A stretch of 64,000 nt of DNA from Linum tenue (GCA_946122785.1 CAMGYJ010000008.1:7155742-7219741); one strand, 5' to 3'. Positions 1 to 12,055 are shown, counted from the stretch's first letter. Numbers and translations: made by a program. The notes: generated by a model not told the origin, from the letters alone.

Positions 1-155
1 TCCGTATTTCTCGGCGAGTTGTCTCAGCCGTTGAAGTGGAGGCAGATTTCCGATGATCAGGAGGTGCAGGCTTCCGATGATGGAGTTGTCCGAGACTACA
101 AAAAGACGAAGACTTAATTGAAACATATGTATAGTTGATAGGGTAGATTGTAATA

Positions 156-325
156 TTAGTTGTAGGTAAGTTCACCTAGTTCTTTTATTGTGAAAGTTTG
201 GTCTAGGCTGGTTTTAAGGTTTTGGATAGCAATGATGTCATTTCCAGCAAGAATTATATCATCTACGTAAACAAGTGCAACAGTAAATGAAGATTCAACA
301 TGTATAACGAACATGGAATAATCAA
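156..325 (-). pseudogene. Ty1/copia reverse transcriptase fragment
   Basis: Read on the minus strand, this stretch encodes a copia-type reverse transcriptase core. It has the catalytic YVDD box followed by IILAGN and, about 30 residues later, the TIKELGEL segment that is characteristic of Ty1/copia polymerases. The frame ends at a stop (156-158), where an intact polyprotein would continue into RNase H. The 5' side is cut by a small transposon starting at 326. The reading resumes briefly beyond 706, where an in-frame stop is met. No LTRs, integrase or RNase H are visible, so this is a short dead remnant. The family call is secure because of the motif combination. The limits are approximate. 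Confidence 0.8.
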
Positions 326-697
326 GGGCAATGTCTATTTTTTACCCAAACCTTTTTCAGATTCTTTTATTTTAACCAAATCTATAGAAATTCTATTTAT
401 TATCCAAACGTATTATAATTTACCAAAGTTTGGGCATTCATTCTGTTACCGTTACTTATTTCGTCCACGTGAGGGTGGGATTTTGTTTTGTTTTTTTATA
501 ATCTTTTTATTAAAAATAGTAAATGATGGTATTCTGACCGCCACGTAGGAAGTCAACTCATTATGGTCATACTTAGTCAGCATTACTAACAGAAAAGTTG
601 ACGGAGAGTTAACGTTTGGATAATTTTTAGGAATTCAATAGGTTTGGTTAAAATAAAAGAATCTGAAAAAGGTTTGGGTAAAAAATAGACATTGCCC
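326..697. mobile_element. Mutator-like MITE inserted in the copia remnant
   Basis: A 372-bp element with long terminal inverted repeats: the first ~70 bases from 326 (starting GGGCAATGTC) match the reverse complement of the last ~70 bases almost perfectly, and similarity continues more weakly to ~95 bases. It is flanked by a perfect 9-bp direct repeat, AATAATCAA, at 317-325 and 698-706. A 9-bp target duplication with long TIRs and no coding capacity is typical of non-autonomous Mutator-like elements. An open frame at 300-548 is just the TIR and spacer and is not a gene. Confidence 0.85.
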
Positions 698-964
698 AAT
701 AATCAAGTGTCACTCATGAAGAAGAAAAGAACATCCATGATCCATTAGTCATGTCTCAACTTTGACAGTGAAACCATTACGGGTATACTAGTTAATCCTT
801 CAACGGACCATTTAGCTATGGAGAAGTAGAAGAAAAACAACAACATCATATTCATCGGATATACAATTTAACAAACGAAAACAATTACAACTTCTTTGAT
901 GAAGTTCTACTGTTGGAAGATTTTTCAAGACAATGGAACCTAATAGGTAGGGGCCAAACAATGC

Positions 965-2653
965 TCAAAGTACAGGCATATTGTTCTTCGCATAAGTAAC
1001 GAATTCGACTTCATGTTCCAGTATGGTCATTTCTTTTTCAAGCAAGGTGAGCCAAACTTCAACACCATATCCAACCGGGGATTGCAACAACGTGGCCGTA
1101 TATGGGATTTGACATGGGAATTGAGCCGTGGTGACCCAAGCTGGCTTTCCCCATCCAAAATCAATATCGTACAATCTCAGTCCGATCGTAGAAGATATCC
1201 TAAATGGCACCATTATACTCTCATTTTTAAACGCACCTATCGTGATCGTCGGCTTCCATAACGCTTCTAGATTCCTCGTATATTCTTGTCTCCCATTTCT
1301 GCCTTGTAACTTTCCTATAAACTCCTTATCAATTTCCTCAACTGAACTCCTCAATTTATGGACCAACTCTTGTATTGTCTTTGTTCCATCTTCCAAAGAC
1401 TCTTGTTGTTGATCATGGTGGTGGAACGACATAGCTGCCCAAATTATGTTGCCAATGGAGTAATTTGGCCATGGCTCATTCATTCGAGATCGGAGATTAA
1501 CCACCATCGCTATGAAAAAACATGCATAAAATAAAAGTTAGTCAATTGGCTACAATAACTTGAGTTAAAAGGTTGTTTGCGTGTTTTAAGGTTTGTGCAT
1601 CATTTAAACATTTAGAATACATATTTTGGCATTACCTGCAACTGAGGCAACTGATCTGGTGTTTGACCCGTCGGGTGACGCTGCTCTGGCGGCTGCGCTC
1701 ATCACGTGCTTCCACAAAAACCCAGCAACCGCCTCCGTCCGGGTCGGGTTGGGTATCTGATCGCTCTTCGCTTTGGCTTTCAGCGCGTGAATCGCTTCCT
1801 CATCGAACGCGAGTCTCCTCGTCAGCATCTTCCCTTGTTCGCGCACTAAATCCTCTGTGACTGCGGGGACATCTCCGTGACGCAGCGGCAGGAGTGACGT
1901 GGCGGCGCGATCGTGAGCATACGCGCCGCCGCCAACTGCTGCCGCCGCCGTTTTGTCCTGGCTACTGGCGACGGCGGACCAGAGTTTATCGGCCAAAGTG
2001 GCGGCGTCGATGATCTTGTGCAACATGCAAACACCGATGGCGAGCCCGCCGCAAGGGAAAGCGGTAGCCCTGAAGGCGATCTGCGGCGCCGATTCGAGGT
2101 CCGAGACGATCGGATCTGCAGTGAAAGGGAGGAATTGCTGGAGCGAGTCAATTTCGAGACGTTTCCTGAGAAACTCGGCCACGGACAAATCGACCGTGGC
2201 GGAAGAAAACGGCACGCCCTCATCGTTGCAATGGACGACGGGAACTGAACCGGCTTGATCGATGCCGCCGGATTTGGACAGCCTGCCGGCGAGTGGGTAG
2301 AAGCGCGTGAGGGTCTGGGCGAGTGAAGACTTGAGGGTCTCGAATCTTCTCTCCCCTGGGTTTGGTCCCGTGGAGCCGGGACCAGGAAAAAAGAAGAAGA
2401 TGAAAGGTACATAAATTGGCGGGACATCGTTGTCGATGAGGGAGAGCTTGAATGTGGTGCGTTGGGCGGGAGTTGGGGAAGAAGGTTTAATGGTTTCCGT
2501 GGAGCTTACGTTGACATTATGATGAAAATGGTGACTGCTGCTGGTTTTCAGTGATGGTGGTAGCAGTAGTAATACTCTTACTCTATGGAGGGACCAAATC
2601 GAAGCTGCAGGCTTCTTGCTGCTCAGAGCAGCACGAACCAGTAATGGAAACAT
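965..2653 (-). CDS. BAHD acyltransferase, copy A
   Basis: BAHD enzymes transfer an acyl group from acyl-CoA to an alcohol or amine of a specialised metabolite, normally in the cytosol. Two exons (1636-2653 and 965-1509) join in frame across a GT-AG intron to give 520 residues. Exon 1 carries the N-terminal IKPSSPTP segment and the catalytic HxxxD (HKIID). Exon 2 carries the structural DFGWG motif, as expected for vinorine-synthase-like clade III members. Compared with copy B, two residues are missing 10 residues after HxxxD (ADKLW versus ADFMKLW), and the Gly that usually follows HxxxD is Ala. All three local copies have an unusual ~50-residue N-terminal extension rich in Ser, Leu and basic residues before the usual family start. 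Substrate cannot be predicted. Intact frame; expression unknown. Confidence 0.85.
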
Positions 2654-2690
2654 GGTTGATGGTTTGTAAAGCGCGGATGAAGGGAATGAC

Positions 2691-2703
2691 TAATAAATAT
2701 GTA
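2691..2703 (-). promoter_or_regulatory. Putative TATA box of BAHD copy A
   Basis: A TATTTATT-like AT core lies ~40-50 bp upstream of the start codon on the minus strand. The surrounding sequence (CTAATAAATATGTAGACCAGA on the plus strand) is the counterpart of AT cores at the same place upstream of copies B and C. That supports a shared core promoter. No transcript evidence is available. Confidence 0.35.
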
Positions 2704-4540
2704 GACCAGAATTTAGGAGATGCCATGGATTATACTTTTTCTGGCATTGGGCATCTAAGGACTAAGAGGGTTTCGAAGTGGACAAAATTTGGCTGCAGCC
2801 TACAAATAAAACCGACTCATTCAACTAAAGGATCGGACAAAAGTCAAAAGGTGGTTAACACTATAAACAAACCAAATATACAGGCCAACTTTATGTATAT
2901 TGATAAATCCCCAACTAAAGTTGACTTGTTTTTATTTATTTCTCATGTGGGCAACGACTTTGGTTTTTCTATTGTAGACTGTAGAGAGACTATAAACAAA
3001 CCAAATATACAACGCAAATATTACTACACTGTCATGGATCCTTAAGGATATTTTTTTTGTACTGAAAGATGGTGAATTTTATTCCTCCAATAGAAAGCAG
3101 TTACAAAATACATCATGGAAAGAACTCTGAAATAAGCTCTAAGACTGTGATCCAGTCCTGAGGAAGTGAATTATGTGCAAAGGATCTAGCAACCCAGTAG
3201 CAGGGATGGAGCTACAGCACTAATGGAGGCCGGTCTCCCGAGAATTTCAAATCTCGGGTATATAACTATATATGGTTCGGGATATTATGTATAAACTTCA
3301 AATTTAATTAAATATTAAAACGTGCATGTTTAAAAAGATTTTTTTTTTTTTTTTTTTGAAGGGAAAAGAAATTTCATTTTGCTCAGCGGTAAACAGCTTC
3401 TACACGGACTCGTTGGTCTTGGATTTTATGCCAAATGGAAGCAGATTTCTGTTTTTCCATTTCCTTTTTATTAATGGTAGGCTGTGGTTACTGCTTTCAT
3501 AATTCATGGTAAGCCTAAATAAATCCTTCACTTTACATCAATTAATAAATTTAAGTATATATCAAGTACTTTATTTTAAAACAGATAATTAAGTTAAGTC
3601 CCTCAATTTATAATCATTATGAGGTACATGATGAATATTTGTAATTTTCCTTTTTAGTTTTCATTTGACTAAACAAATGAAGTTAATCATTTAAATTTGA
3701 TATTTTGGTTTATTAATTTCTTAATTAAAAATTAGTTCATTTTAATGATACTTTCGAATATATAATGAATAATATTTTCTAAGTACTAAACATTCATTTT
3801 TTTTGGAAATAGATGTGCCACACTATTTTTTGACATGATTAAAATTTTAATCTTTTCAATTTATAGTGAGTCTAATATGAAAATATTTTGTGTGACGCTA
3901 TTCTTCATCAACGATAAAAATCTACCAATCACCGATTTGGGTGGATATTTTTCGGAGGGCATTTTCATAACTTTTGGGTGATTTTTTTAAATATAATTTC
4001 CTTTGAATTTTAATGCTACAGATCACGGATTCGGCGTGCATTTATTCTTCACTGATGTTTAAGTCAATTAAGCACCGATTTTTGGACGGATTTATTTCTG
4101 GACCATTTTTGGAAGATTCAATAGGAGTACGCTACCATCACAGATTTCGGGCGATTTTTTCGAAAAACTATTTTTCTTGTATTTTGAAGGCTGTAAATCA
4201 TGAATTTGGCTTGAGGCTATTCTTCACCTATGATTAAGTCTATTAATTACCGAATTAAATAGATATTTTTTCATAGCCATTTTTGTCAAATTCCAAAGAG
4301 ATAACATCACATATTTTAGCCAACATATTATAATTCATTACTATAACCAAGTAACCAACACATATGGAGAAAAAGACGAGAAAAAAATCACAACATAACA
4401 TTCATTGGATACAATCCAACAATAAGAAACAATCATAACTTATTTGATAAAGTTCTAGCGTTGGAAGATTTCTCAAGAGAAGGAATCTTAACTTGAAGGA
4501 AACTTAATATGTAGCCAGGGCCAAAAAAAAAGAAAAAAAC
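2704..4540. other. AT-rich spacer between BAHD copies A and B
   Basis: No gene is seen. The spacer holds an imperfect direct repeat (TAAACAAACCAAATATACA near 2862 and 2990). It also holds a T-run at ~3341-3358 followed by AGAAATTTCATT, which resembles the 3' end of a degraded LINE/SINE, and long low-complexity AT stretches from 3480 to 4500. Sequence around 3020-3050 resembles 6600-6640, consistent with duplication of the upstream region together with the BAHD gene. Confidence 0.5.
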
Positions 4541-6262
4541 TCAAAGTACAGGCATGTTATTTTTAGCATAAGTAGCGAACTCAGGTTCTTGTTCCAATAT
4601 GGCCATTTCTTTTTCATGCAAAGTGAGCCAAACTTCAACCCCGTCTCCAACTGGGGACTGCAACAAAACGGCCAAATTTGGGATCGGATTTGGGAATTGA
4701 GCCATGGTGACCCAAGCAGGCTTTCCCCATCCAAAATCAACATCGTAGAATCTCATTCCGATATTGGAAGTTATCCTAAATGGCACTACTATCGTCTGGT
4801 TTTCAACAGAAGCATCTACCGCAATCGCCGGCTTCCACAATGCTTCTAGATTCATCAGATACTCTCGTCTCCCATCTCTGCCTTGTAACTTTGTCATAAA
4901 CTCTTTATCCAGTTTCGCAACTGACCCCCTCAATTTACGGACCAGCTCTTGTATTGTGGTCTTTGTTCCATCACCCAAATAATCATGTTGATGGTTGTTG
5001 TGGTGTACTGACACTGCCGTCCAAATTATGTTGCCGATAGAGTAATCTGGCCATGGCTCATTCATTCGAGATCGGAGGTTAACCGCCATCGCTATGACCA
5101 ACATGCATCATATAAAAATTAACCAATGAGCAGCTGCAGTAACTCGAGTTGAGATAGGTAATGGAAATATCCATTGTGTTTTAACATTTGTGCATCATTT
5201 AAACATATATGAAACGCAAAATATAATTTTGGCATTACTTGCAATTGAGACGACTGATCTGGGGTTTGACCCGTCGGGTGACGCTGCTCTGGCGGCTGCA
5301 CCCATCACGTGCTTCCACAAAAACCCACCAACTGCCTCGCTCCGGCTCGGATTGGGTATCTGATCGCTCTTCGCTATGGCTTTCAGCGCGTGAATCGCTT
5401 CTTCGTCGAAAGCTAGCCTCCTCGTCACGATCTTCCCTTGTTCGCCCACGAAATCTTTTGGGGATGGGGCAACGTCGTCGTGTCGCAGCGGCAGTAGTGA
5501 CGTGGCAGCGAGATCGTGAGCGTACGCGCTGCCGCCTACCACTGCCGCCGCCGTTTTCTCCTCGCTCCTGACGACGGCGGACCAGAGTTTCATGAAATCG
5601 GCCAAGGTGGGGCCATCTACGATCTTGTGGAAGAAGCAAACACCGATGGCAAGCCCGCCGCATGGGAACGCGGTGGCCCTGAAGCCGATCTGTGGCACCG
5701 ATTCGAGGCCCGAGATGATCAGATCGGCAGGGAAAGGGAGGAATTGCTGGAGCGAGTCGATCTCGATTCGCTTCCTGAGAAACTGGGCCATGGACAAATC
5801 GACCGCGGCGGAAGAAAACGGCACACCCTCGTCGTTGCAATGGACGACGGGAACCGAACCTGCTCCATTGATGTCGGCAGATTTGGACAACCTGCCGGCG
5901 AGTGGGTAGAAGCGCGTGAGGGCCTGGGCGAGTGAAGACTTGAGGGTCTCGAATCTCTCCCCTGGTTTTGGTCCCGTGGTGGAGCCGGGAGCAGGGAAAA
6001 AGAAGATGAAAGGTACGTAAATTGGCGGGACATGGTTGTCGATGAGGGAGAGCTTGAATGTGGCGAGTTTGGCGGGAGTTGGGGAAGACGGTTTGATGGT
6101 TTCTGTGGAGCTTACGCTGACTTTATGATGGTAATAATGGTACTGATTGCTGCTGGGTTTCAGTGATGGTGGAAGCAGTAATATTGCTCTATGAAGGGAC
6201 CAAATGGAAGATGCAGCTGCAGGCTTCTTGCTGAGAGCAACACGAACCAGAAATGGAAACAT
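4541..6262 (-). CDS. BAHD acyltransferase, copy B
   Basis: The best preserved of the three tandem acyl-CoA-dependent acyltransferase copies. Exon 1 (5239-6262) and exon 2 (4541-5091) join across a 147-bp GT-AG intron into 524 residues. Catalytic HKIVDG (the HxxxD motif) is in exon 1 and DFGWGKP is in exon 2. Intron position and phase are the same as in copies A and C. BAHD proteins are normally ~430-460 residues; the excess here is an N-terminal extension of about 50 residues ahead of the canonical start (ETIKPSSPTP), with Ala/Ser/Leu/basic composition that could act as an organelle-targeting peptide or could mean the true start is downstream. There is no acidic cluster. The most similar known groups are vinorine synthase-like alkaloid or ester-forming acyltransferases, but the substrate is not inferable. 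Confidence 0.9.
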
Positions 6263-6342
6263 GGTTGATGGTTGTAACGTAACAATTAAGGTCGTACAAC
6301 GGTGATAAAGGGAAATAAATGACTTCCCAAAATGGCTACTAC

Positions 6343-6357
6343 TAATTATATAGATCA
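6343..6357 (-). promoter_or_regulatory. Putative TATA box of BAHD copy B
   Basis: An AT core (CTATATAATTAG on the minus strand) lies ~85-95 bp upstream of the start codon, aligned with similar cores upstream of copies A and C. The spacing fits a short 5' UTR. It rests on sequence pattern and paralog comparison only. Confidence 0.4.
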
Positions 6358-8560
6358 GATTCAGAGCTTTGGAATCAGAGAGACCAGCTGGCTAATTTTG
6401 GGTTGATTAGCGCAAAGAAAAAATATATTATCTTCCAAGGTGTAAATTGGAGTTTTCGACCGTATTGTGAGAACCTGCTCACAGGCGCTTGTTGTGGTTG
6501 GATAGGCATGGGAATTTTGCGATCCTCTATTCAGAATTTGGACTCCACCACGGTATATAAACAAACCAAATAATGAGCCCAATTGACACTACTGCTTTAT
6601 ACTGATTACATTGTCACATGGGTCCTTAGGGATCTCCGGACAATATATTGTGTTGTACGTGAGGACAGTACTCGTTGGCAGGTTGTTATGCACGACGACA
6701 ATTGTAGCAAGGCATGCAGATGCTCTTTTCATGATTTTCCGTGGAGCCGACACAGATCTTATGATGATCATCACTAGCTGGCTCCGCCACTGGCGGTGAC
6801 TGGTGGAGGATAGGGCTGTAAGGTGACGACACTCGTTGGCCGGAGCGGAGAAACACGTACGTATCTCCTTTGGCAGCAAACAAACCTGCCTACATGCTGC
6901 GTATTATCATATATGTAACCCAAGAGACGAGAACATCATTTGATCGATGTTTGTGTTTCATTCATTTATGTTCCTAGGCACGTTGCTAGGATATCCTCCA
7001 TTCAGGTGTATTACACAAATGTCTAGAATTAAACTTTGATCGTCAAGTTTTATATTTTAATCCTTGGTATTTGTTTAAGATGATGAATATATAGTTTAAA
7101 ATTATAACTAATCCATGCTATTTACTAATAAATTTTTCCTTATAATATGATTATTATGAGATGAATTTCTGAAAGTCTACTGAGTTAGTTTTAGAATTCC
7201 TGAAAATAAAAGTGAATTCATGTTTTTTATTGTTCATTATTATAAAATTGAAGACATCAATCATTTTAAGACGAATATGGTGATTAAAAACAAGAATCAA
7301 GAAATAAGATGTATAAGTATAAGTAACACATACACCCAAAATGGAGAGCGTAACCTAATTGGGTTCGGTTTCCGTATTATCATGGCACTGTTATAACGAA
7401 TATACGTACGTGAATTATTGATGAAGTACGACGGACACAACAAGATGTTATTAATTGTTGGAGAGTATTATTGGCGGCCATATTAATTTGATAATACTCG
7501 TTTTCTTGTGGGGGTATTTCAAACTGTTCTATCGGTTTGAGATCCCTAGCTAGTCTTGACATGGATCTCAAATCTATAGATCTGTACGGTCTCTCTAGTT
7601 TCTCTTGGGAGAACTAACGGGCTGACAATGTATAATCGTAAAGTCTCTTTGATAATTGCGTGCAAATAGGTTAGCTCATTGAGTCAATCTTCATCAACAT
7701 TTCCCTTGCTCTGGAAGACTCGACTCACCTCTTCCTTCACTTATTGTAACCTCTGACACGGTCTATTTTATTGCACTCACCGCTCGTTGATGTCTCAACT
7801 CCACCAAGAAACATATTCTAGTATACAAACAAGGAAGTCATAATCCATATTGATAGTAACACAAAGTAAAAGATTGTAAAATTCTACTCCAAAAGAATCC
7901 ATTTTAACTTTTTAGTTTTTATACAACTTTAGAAAACAGTTTCTCTAGAACAAAACTTGATAATTCATTATTGGTCAAGTACCAGGAAGAAGTCAAAGTT
8001 GATAATTCATTGTTGCTTAAATTTCAAAGCAATAATTATGAATGAAATAATCTATTAATAATACTGACAAGAACGGCGGCTTTGATGTCGTCGGTTGCCA
8101 AAGGGATGCCGAGGTCCCAAGTCTCTTGAAGGTTGAGCAGAATGTTCTCCGCTTCATCACCTAGACGCCGTCGTTTCGTGATATCCCTTCTCCTCCGAAC
8201 TCCATGCTGTTCGAGGATTCCTTCAAAATCCATTAAGTGCCCTTACGTTCTCGTCAACCACGGCCAAGAACCCTTCTCCGATCTCGTTCTCCAACTCCCC
8301 GAAAGCGGAACTCGACGTCACTCGACTCGCCAGCGGGACCAGGAACCTTCTCAATTCTCATGTTCACCGCTGCTTTCATACGTTTAATCACGCAAATAAT
8401 CAACTTTTAATCACGGAATTAATTGTTATCGTGAATTCAGAATGATAGTTAATTGTTCTGCTCAGCAAGAGGTGGATGCGTGACTTGGCGGGCGATGAGA
8501 ACAAAATAAGAGCAATAGTACTGTCGTAATTCTCAAACATTTATCTCCACGTGCCACTCA
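6358..8560. other. Spacer between BAHD copy B and the Pack-MULE
   Basis: No confident gene. 6590-6640 resembles the region upstream of copy A. 8036-8233 (minus) has a 65-residue open frame (MDFEGILEQHG...) with codon-like composition, and the DNA around 8080-8380 is more GC-rich than its surroundings. It may be the relic of a gene, but I recognise no family. The rest (6900-8030) is AT-rich and shows no structure I can name. Confidence 0.4.
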
Positions 8561-8570
8561 TGAAAAAATA

Positions 8571-9689
8571 GGCTTAATTGCAAGTTTGGTCACTCGAATT
8601 GCTCAAAAATTTCATGTTTGCCACTCGAATTGATTTATTCCATTTATAGTCACTCGAATTAGTTGAACAGTCCAAGTTCGGTCACTCTCCGTTAACCTCC
8701 GTTAGACTCCGTTAATGACGACCGTTAAGTGATGACGTGGCTAACAGAAAGACACAGTCAGCACATTTTAACATTAAAAAAAGACTACCCGACCCGCCAG
8801 CTCAGCCTTACCTGCCCTGCCAACCATTTTTTGCCCAACCCGCGAACCAACCGATTCAACGGCCATCCACCCGTCGTCGTCGCCGTCACCTCCTCATCTT
8901 TCATTCATCAGCCATCCACCTGCCGTCCTCGCCCTATTCTTGAATCAAATCTGGGGTTTTGCTTGGCAGAGGCAAATTGGATGCATGACTATGAAAGCTT
9001 ACTCGGAAAGTGACCTTCCAGATCTTGATTCTCAAGTCCACCTTACACTTGGACCCAGCAGTTACAACAACAGAGGGAGGAGCCTTACCTTTCGGTACCG
9101 CCCCTTTAATGTCCTCACAGGTGACCCGAATCCCAACTTTCTTCGTCTTCAGCTTGCCCACCTTCACAACCACTTTCGTGTCCAGCTGAATCTTGAGCGT
9201 CGCCACTCCGTTCCTCTTCTTCAGATCCGATCTGAGCCCGTTCACCGACTCCGCGTCCACCTCGTTCGACCCGGACACCACCACGTTCCTCAGGCTCGTC
9301 TCGTTCTTCTTGCTCAGCGAGAACGCCGGGAGGGTCCCGTTGCCGAGGAAGACGTCGCCGGAGGCGGCGCTGACGGTGAATGGGTCGTAGGAGAAGGAGA
9401 GGTGGGAATTGGGATTCGCGGGTTGGGAAAAAATGGCTGACAGGGCGGGTAAGGCTGAGCTGGCGGGTCGGGTCGTCTTTTTTTAATGTTAAAATGTGCT
9501 GACTGTGTCTTTCTGTTAGCCACATCATCACTTAACGGTCGTCATTAACGGAGTCTAACGGAGGTTAACGGAGAGTGACCGAACTTGGACTGTTCAACTA
9601 ATTCGAGTGACTATAAATAGTATAAATCAATTCGAGTGGCAAACGTGAAATTTTTGAGCAATTCGAGTGACCAAACTTGCAATTAAGCC
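8571..9689. mobile_element. Pack-MULE (Mutator-like element with a captured gene fragment)
   Basis: A 1119-bp element bounded by terminal inverted repeats of about 270 bp (8571-~8845 and ~9415-9689) that are nearly identical, differing at only about ten positions by eye. Ends read GGCTTAATTGC. A perfect 10-bp direct repeat TGAAAAAATA flanks it (8561-8570 and 9690-9699), within the 8-11 bp range of Mutator-like elements. No transposase is present. The interior carries a coding fragment of a host LEA_2-family gene on the minus strand. TIR similarity this high implies a recent insertion. Confidence 0.9.
8940..9427 (-). pseudogene. Captured NHL/LEA_2 (NDR1/HIN1-like) gene fragment
   Basis: The minus strand of the Pack-MULE interior is open for about 160 codons. 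It encodes the extracellular LEA_2 domain of an NDR1/HIN1-like protein: NPNS-LSFSYD near the start, SGDVFLGNGTLPAF, then VATLKIQLDTKVVVKVGKLKTKK and a terminal KCKVDLRIKIWK. That is the normal order to the C-terminus of the family. The N-terminal cytoplasmic and membrane-anchor part is missing. The natural stop is replaced by read-through into other element sequence, ending at 8940. The intact frame suggests recent capture, or selection, but with no start context of its own I treat it as a fragment rather than a gene. Confidence 0.75.
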
Positions 9690-10011
9690 TGAAAAAATAA
9701 ATAGCATCTACGGGTCTTTTTTTTTTTTTTGGGAGCATCTACGAGTCTTAATTTCAAACTATGATGTGAATTTAATCTCACTGTCAAACAAATACAATTC
9801 ATATAATGTCAACTTTGAGGGAAACAATTAATTACGCGTATATTAATATGAAAATATATTAACTCATAATACAATCAAGCCACGTAGAGAAAAGCAGAAA
9901 AAGATCACGACATTATCACCTTCATCGGATACAATCCAACAATAAGAAACAATCACCACTTATTTGATGAAGTTATAAAGTAAAAAAGGAAACTTAATAG
10001 GTAGTGGGGGC
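9690..10011. other. Spacer between Pack-MULE and BAHD copy C
   Basis: It holds one target-site copy (9690-9699), a T-run at ~9718-9731 and a stretch (9850-9960) that resembles the 3' flank of copy B at 4320-4450, including the shared segment ATCGGATACAATCCAAC. No coding potential is visible. Confidence 0.5.
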
Positions 10012-11700
10012 TCAAAGTACACACATATTGTTCTTAGCATAAATAGTGAATTCAGGTTCTTGTTCCAGCATGACCATTTCTTTTTCAGGCAAGGTGAGCC
10101 AAACTTCAACACCATATCCAACCGGAGACTGCAGCAAAAAGGCCACATTTGGAGTTGGGAATTGAGCCATGGTGATCCAAGCAGGTTTTCCCCATCCAAA
10201 ATCAACATCGTACAATCTCAGTCCGATTGTGGAAGTTATTGTAAACGACGCTACTATACTCGCGTTTTCAACAGCAGCATCTACCATGATTGTTGGCTTC
10301 CAAAATGCTTCTAGGTTCCTTAGAAATTCTCGTCTCCCGTCTTTGCCTTGTAACTTTCTCATGAACTCTTGATCAAGTTTCGCAACTGACCCTCTTAATT
10401 TACAGACCAAAGCCTATATTGTCTTTGTTCCATCATCCAAAGAATCTTGTTGTTGATCGCTGTGGTATAACGACAGAGCAGGCCATATTATATTGCCAAC
10501 AGAGTAATCTGGCCATGGCTCATTCATTCGAAATCGGAGATTAACCGCCATTGCTATGACCAATATGTATAAAATAAAAATGAATCAATCAATACTACAA
10601 TAACTTTTGAGTTGGAGAGAAGTGAGTATGTTTTAACCTTTTTGCATCATTTAGACATTTGATGAAATGCAAATGTTGGCATTACCTGCAACTGAGACAA
10701 CGGATCTGGGCTTTGACCCGTCGGGTGATGCTGCCCTGGCAGCTGCACTCATCACCGATTTCCACAAAAATCCACCAACAGCCTCGGTCCGGGTCGGGTC
10801 AGGTATCTGATCGCTCTTCGCTTTGGCTTTCAGCGCGTGGATCGCTTCTTCATCGAACGCGAATCTCCTCATCAACACCTTCCCTTCTTCGTCCTCTGTG
10901 GCCGCGGGGACATCGTCTTGTCGCGGTGGCAGGAGTGACGTGGCAGCGAGATTGTGAGCGTACCCGCTCCCACCCGCCGTTTTCTCCTCGCTGCTGGCGA
11001 ATGCGGACCAGAGTTTCATGAAATCGGCCAAAGTGGGGCCATCAATGATCTTGTGCAACAAGCAGACCCCGATGGCGAGCCCGCCGCAGGGGAAAGCGGT
11101 AGCCCTGAAGGCGATCTGCGGCGCCGATTCGAGGCCCGAGATGATAAGATGGGCAGGGAAAGGGAGGAATTGCTGGAGCGACTCGATTTCGAGTCGTCTC
11201 CTTAGAAACTGAGCCACGGACACATCTTTAATGTCTCCGTCGACCGTGGCGGAAGAAAACGGCACGCCCTCGTCGTTGCAGTTGATGACTGGAATCGCAC
11301 CGGCTTCGTTATCTTCGCCGGATTTGGACAACCTGCCGGCGAGTGGGTAGAAGCGCGTGAGGGTCTGGGCGAGTGAAGACTTGAGGGTCTCGAACATTCT
11401 CTCCCCTGGTTTTATTGGTCCCGTGGAGGCGGGAGCAGGGAAAAAGAAGATGAAAGGTACGTGGGATCAGTTAGCGTGACTACCCCTAAAGGGGTAGTGA
11501 TTTTTGACACCCCCTTTATGATTGGCCAATTTTATTTCCAATCATTGGCAAGTATTAATTAAACTGATTTTTTATTTTTTTTAATCTTGTAATTTGGGGT
11601 CTCTCACCACATTGGAAAAGAGAAAGAATCTGGGGAAAAACGAAATCACCCCCATTAATTACATAATTAATTTCTCTCACTGGTACATTAATTACACGTA

Positions 11701-11820
11701 CCACTCCACTGGTACACGTACCACTCCACTGGTACACGTACCACTCCACTGGTACACGTACCACTCCACTGGTACACGTACCACTCCAATGGTACACGTA
11801 CCACTCCACTGGTGCGAGCA
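11701..11820. repeat. 20-bp tandem repeat, six copies
   Basis: Six head-to-tail copies of CCACTCCACTGGTACACGTA, with single substitutions in the fifth and a divergent end in the sixth. The same 20-mer recurs in both orientations at 12056-12145. Open frames across it are translations of the repeat and do not look like genes. Confidence 0.95.
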
Positions 11821-12055
11821 ATCCACAAGGTAGGTTAGAGTGAGAACAATACCAGTGCAATGATATTTTTCATAACAATGATAAACAATAATAGGGGAAA
11901 ATAGGAACTTTCCATTAGTAGCCAAAAACGGTGTTCCAAAATGGGTTGCAAAATTAGGGAAATGCCAACAACAATGCCAAAAGCAATAAATTATCCTTCG
12001 AATGTGAATAAACATAAAGTCTTCACAATTTTTTAAGCCTAAACAGGACATATGG

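Noticed and set aside
8036..8387. A small gene near 8.1-8.4 kb
   Set aside because: The DNA is GC-richer and frames are open on both strands, but I see no family motif or splice-supported structure, so it stays unassigned.
8934..9531. A functional NHL/LEA_2 gene
   Set aside because: Flanked by identical TIRs and a target duplication, lacking the N-terminal membrane anchor and natural stop; it is a captured fragment.
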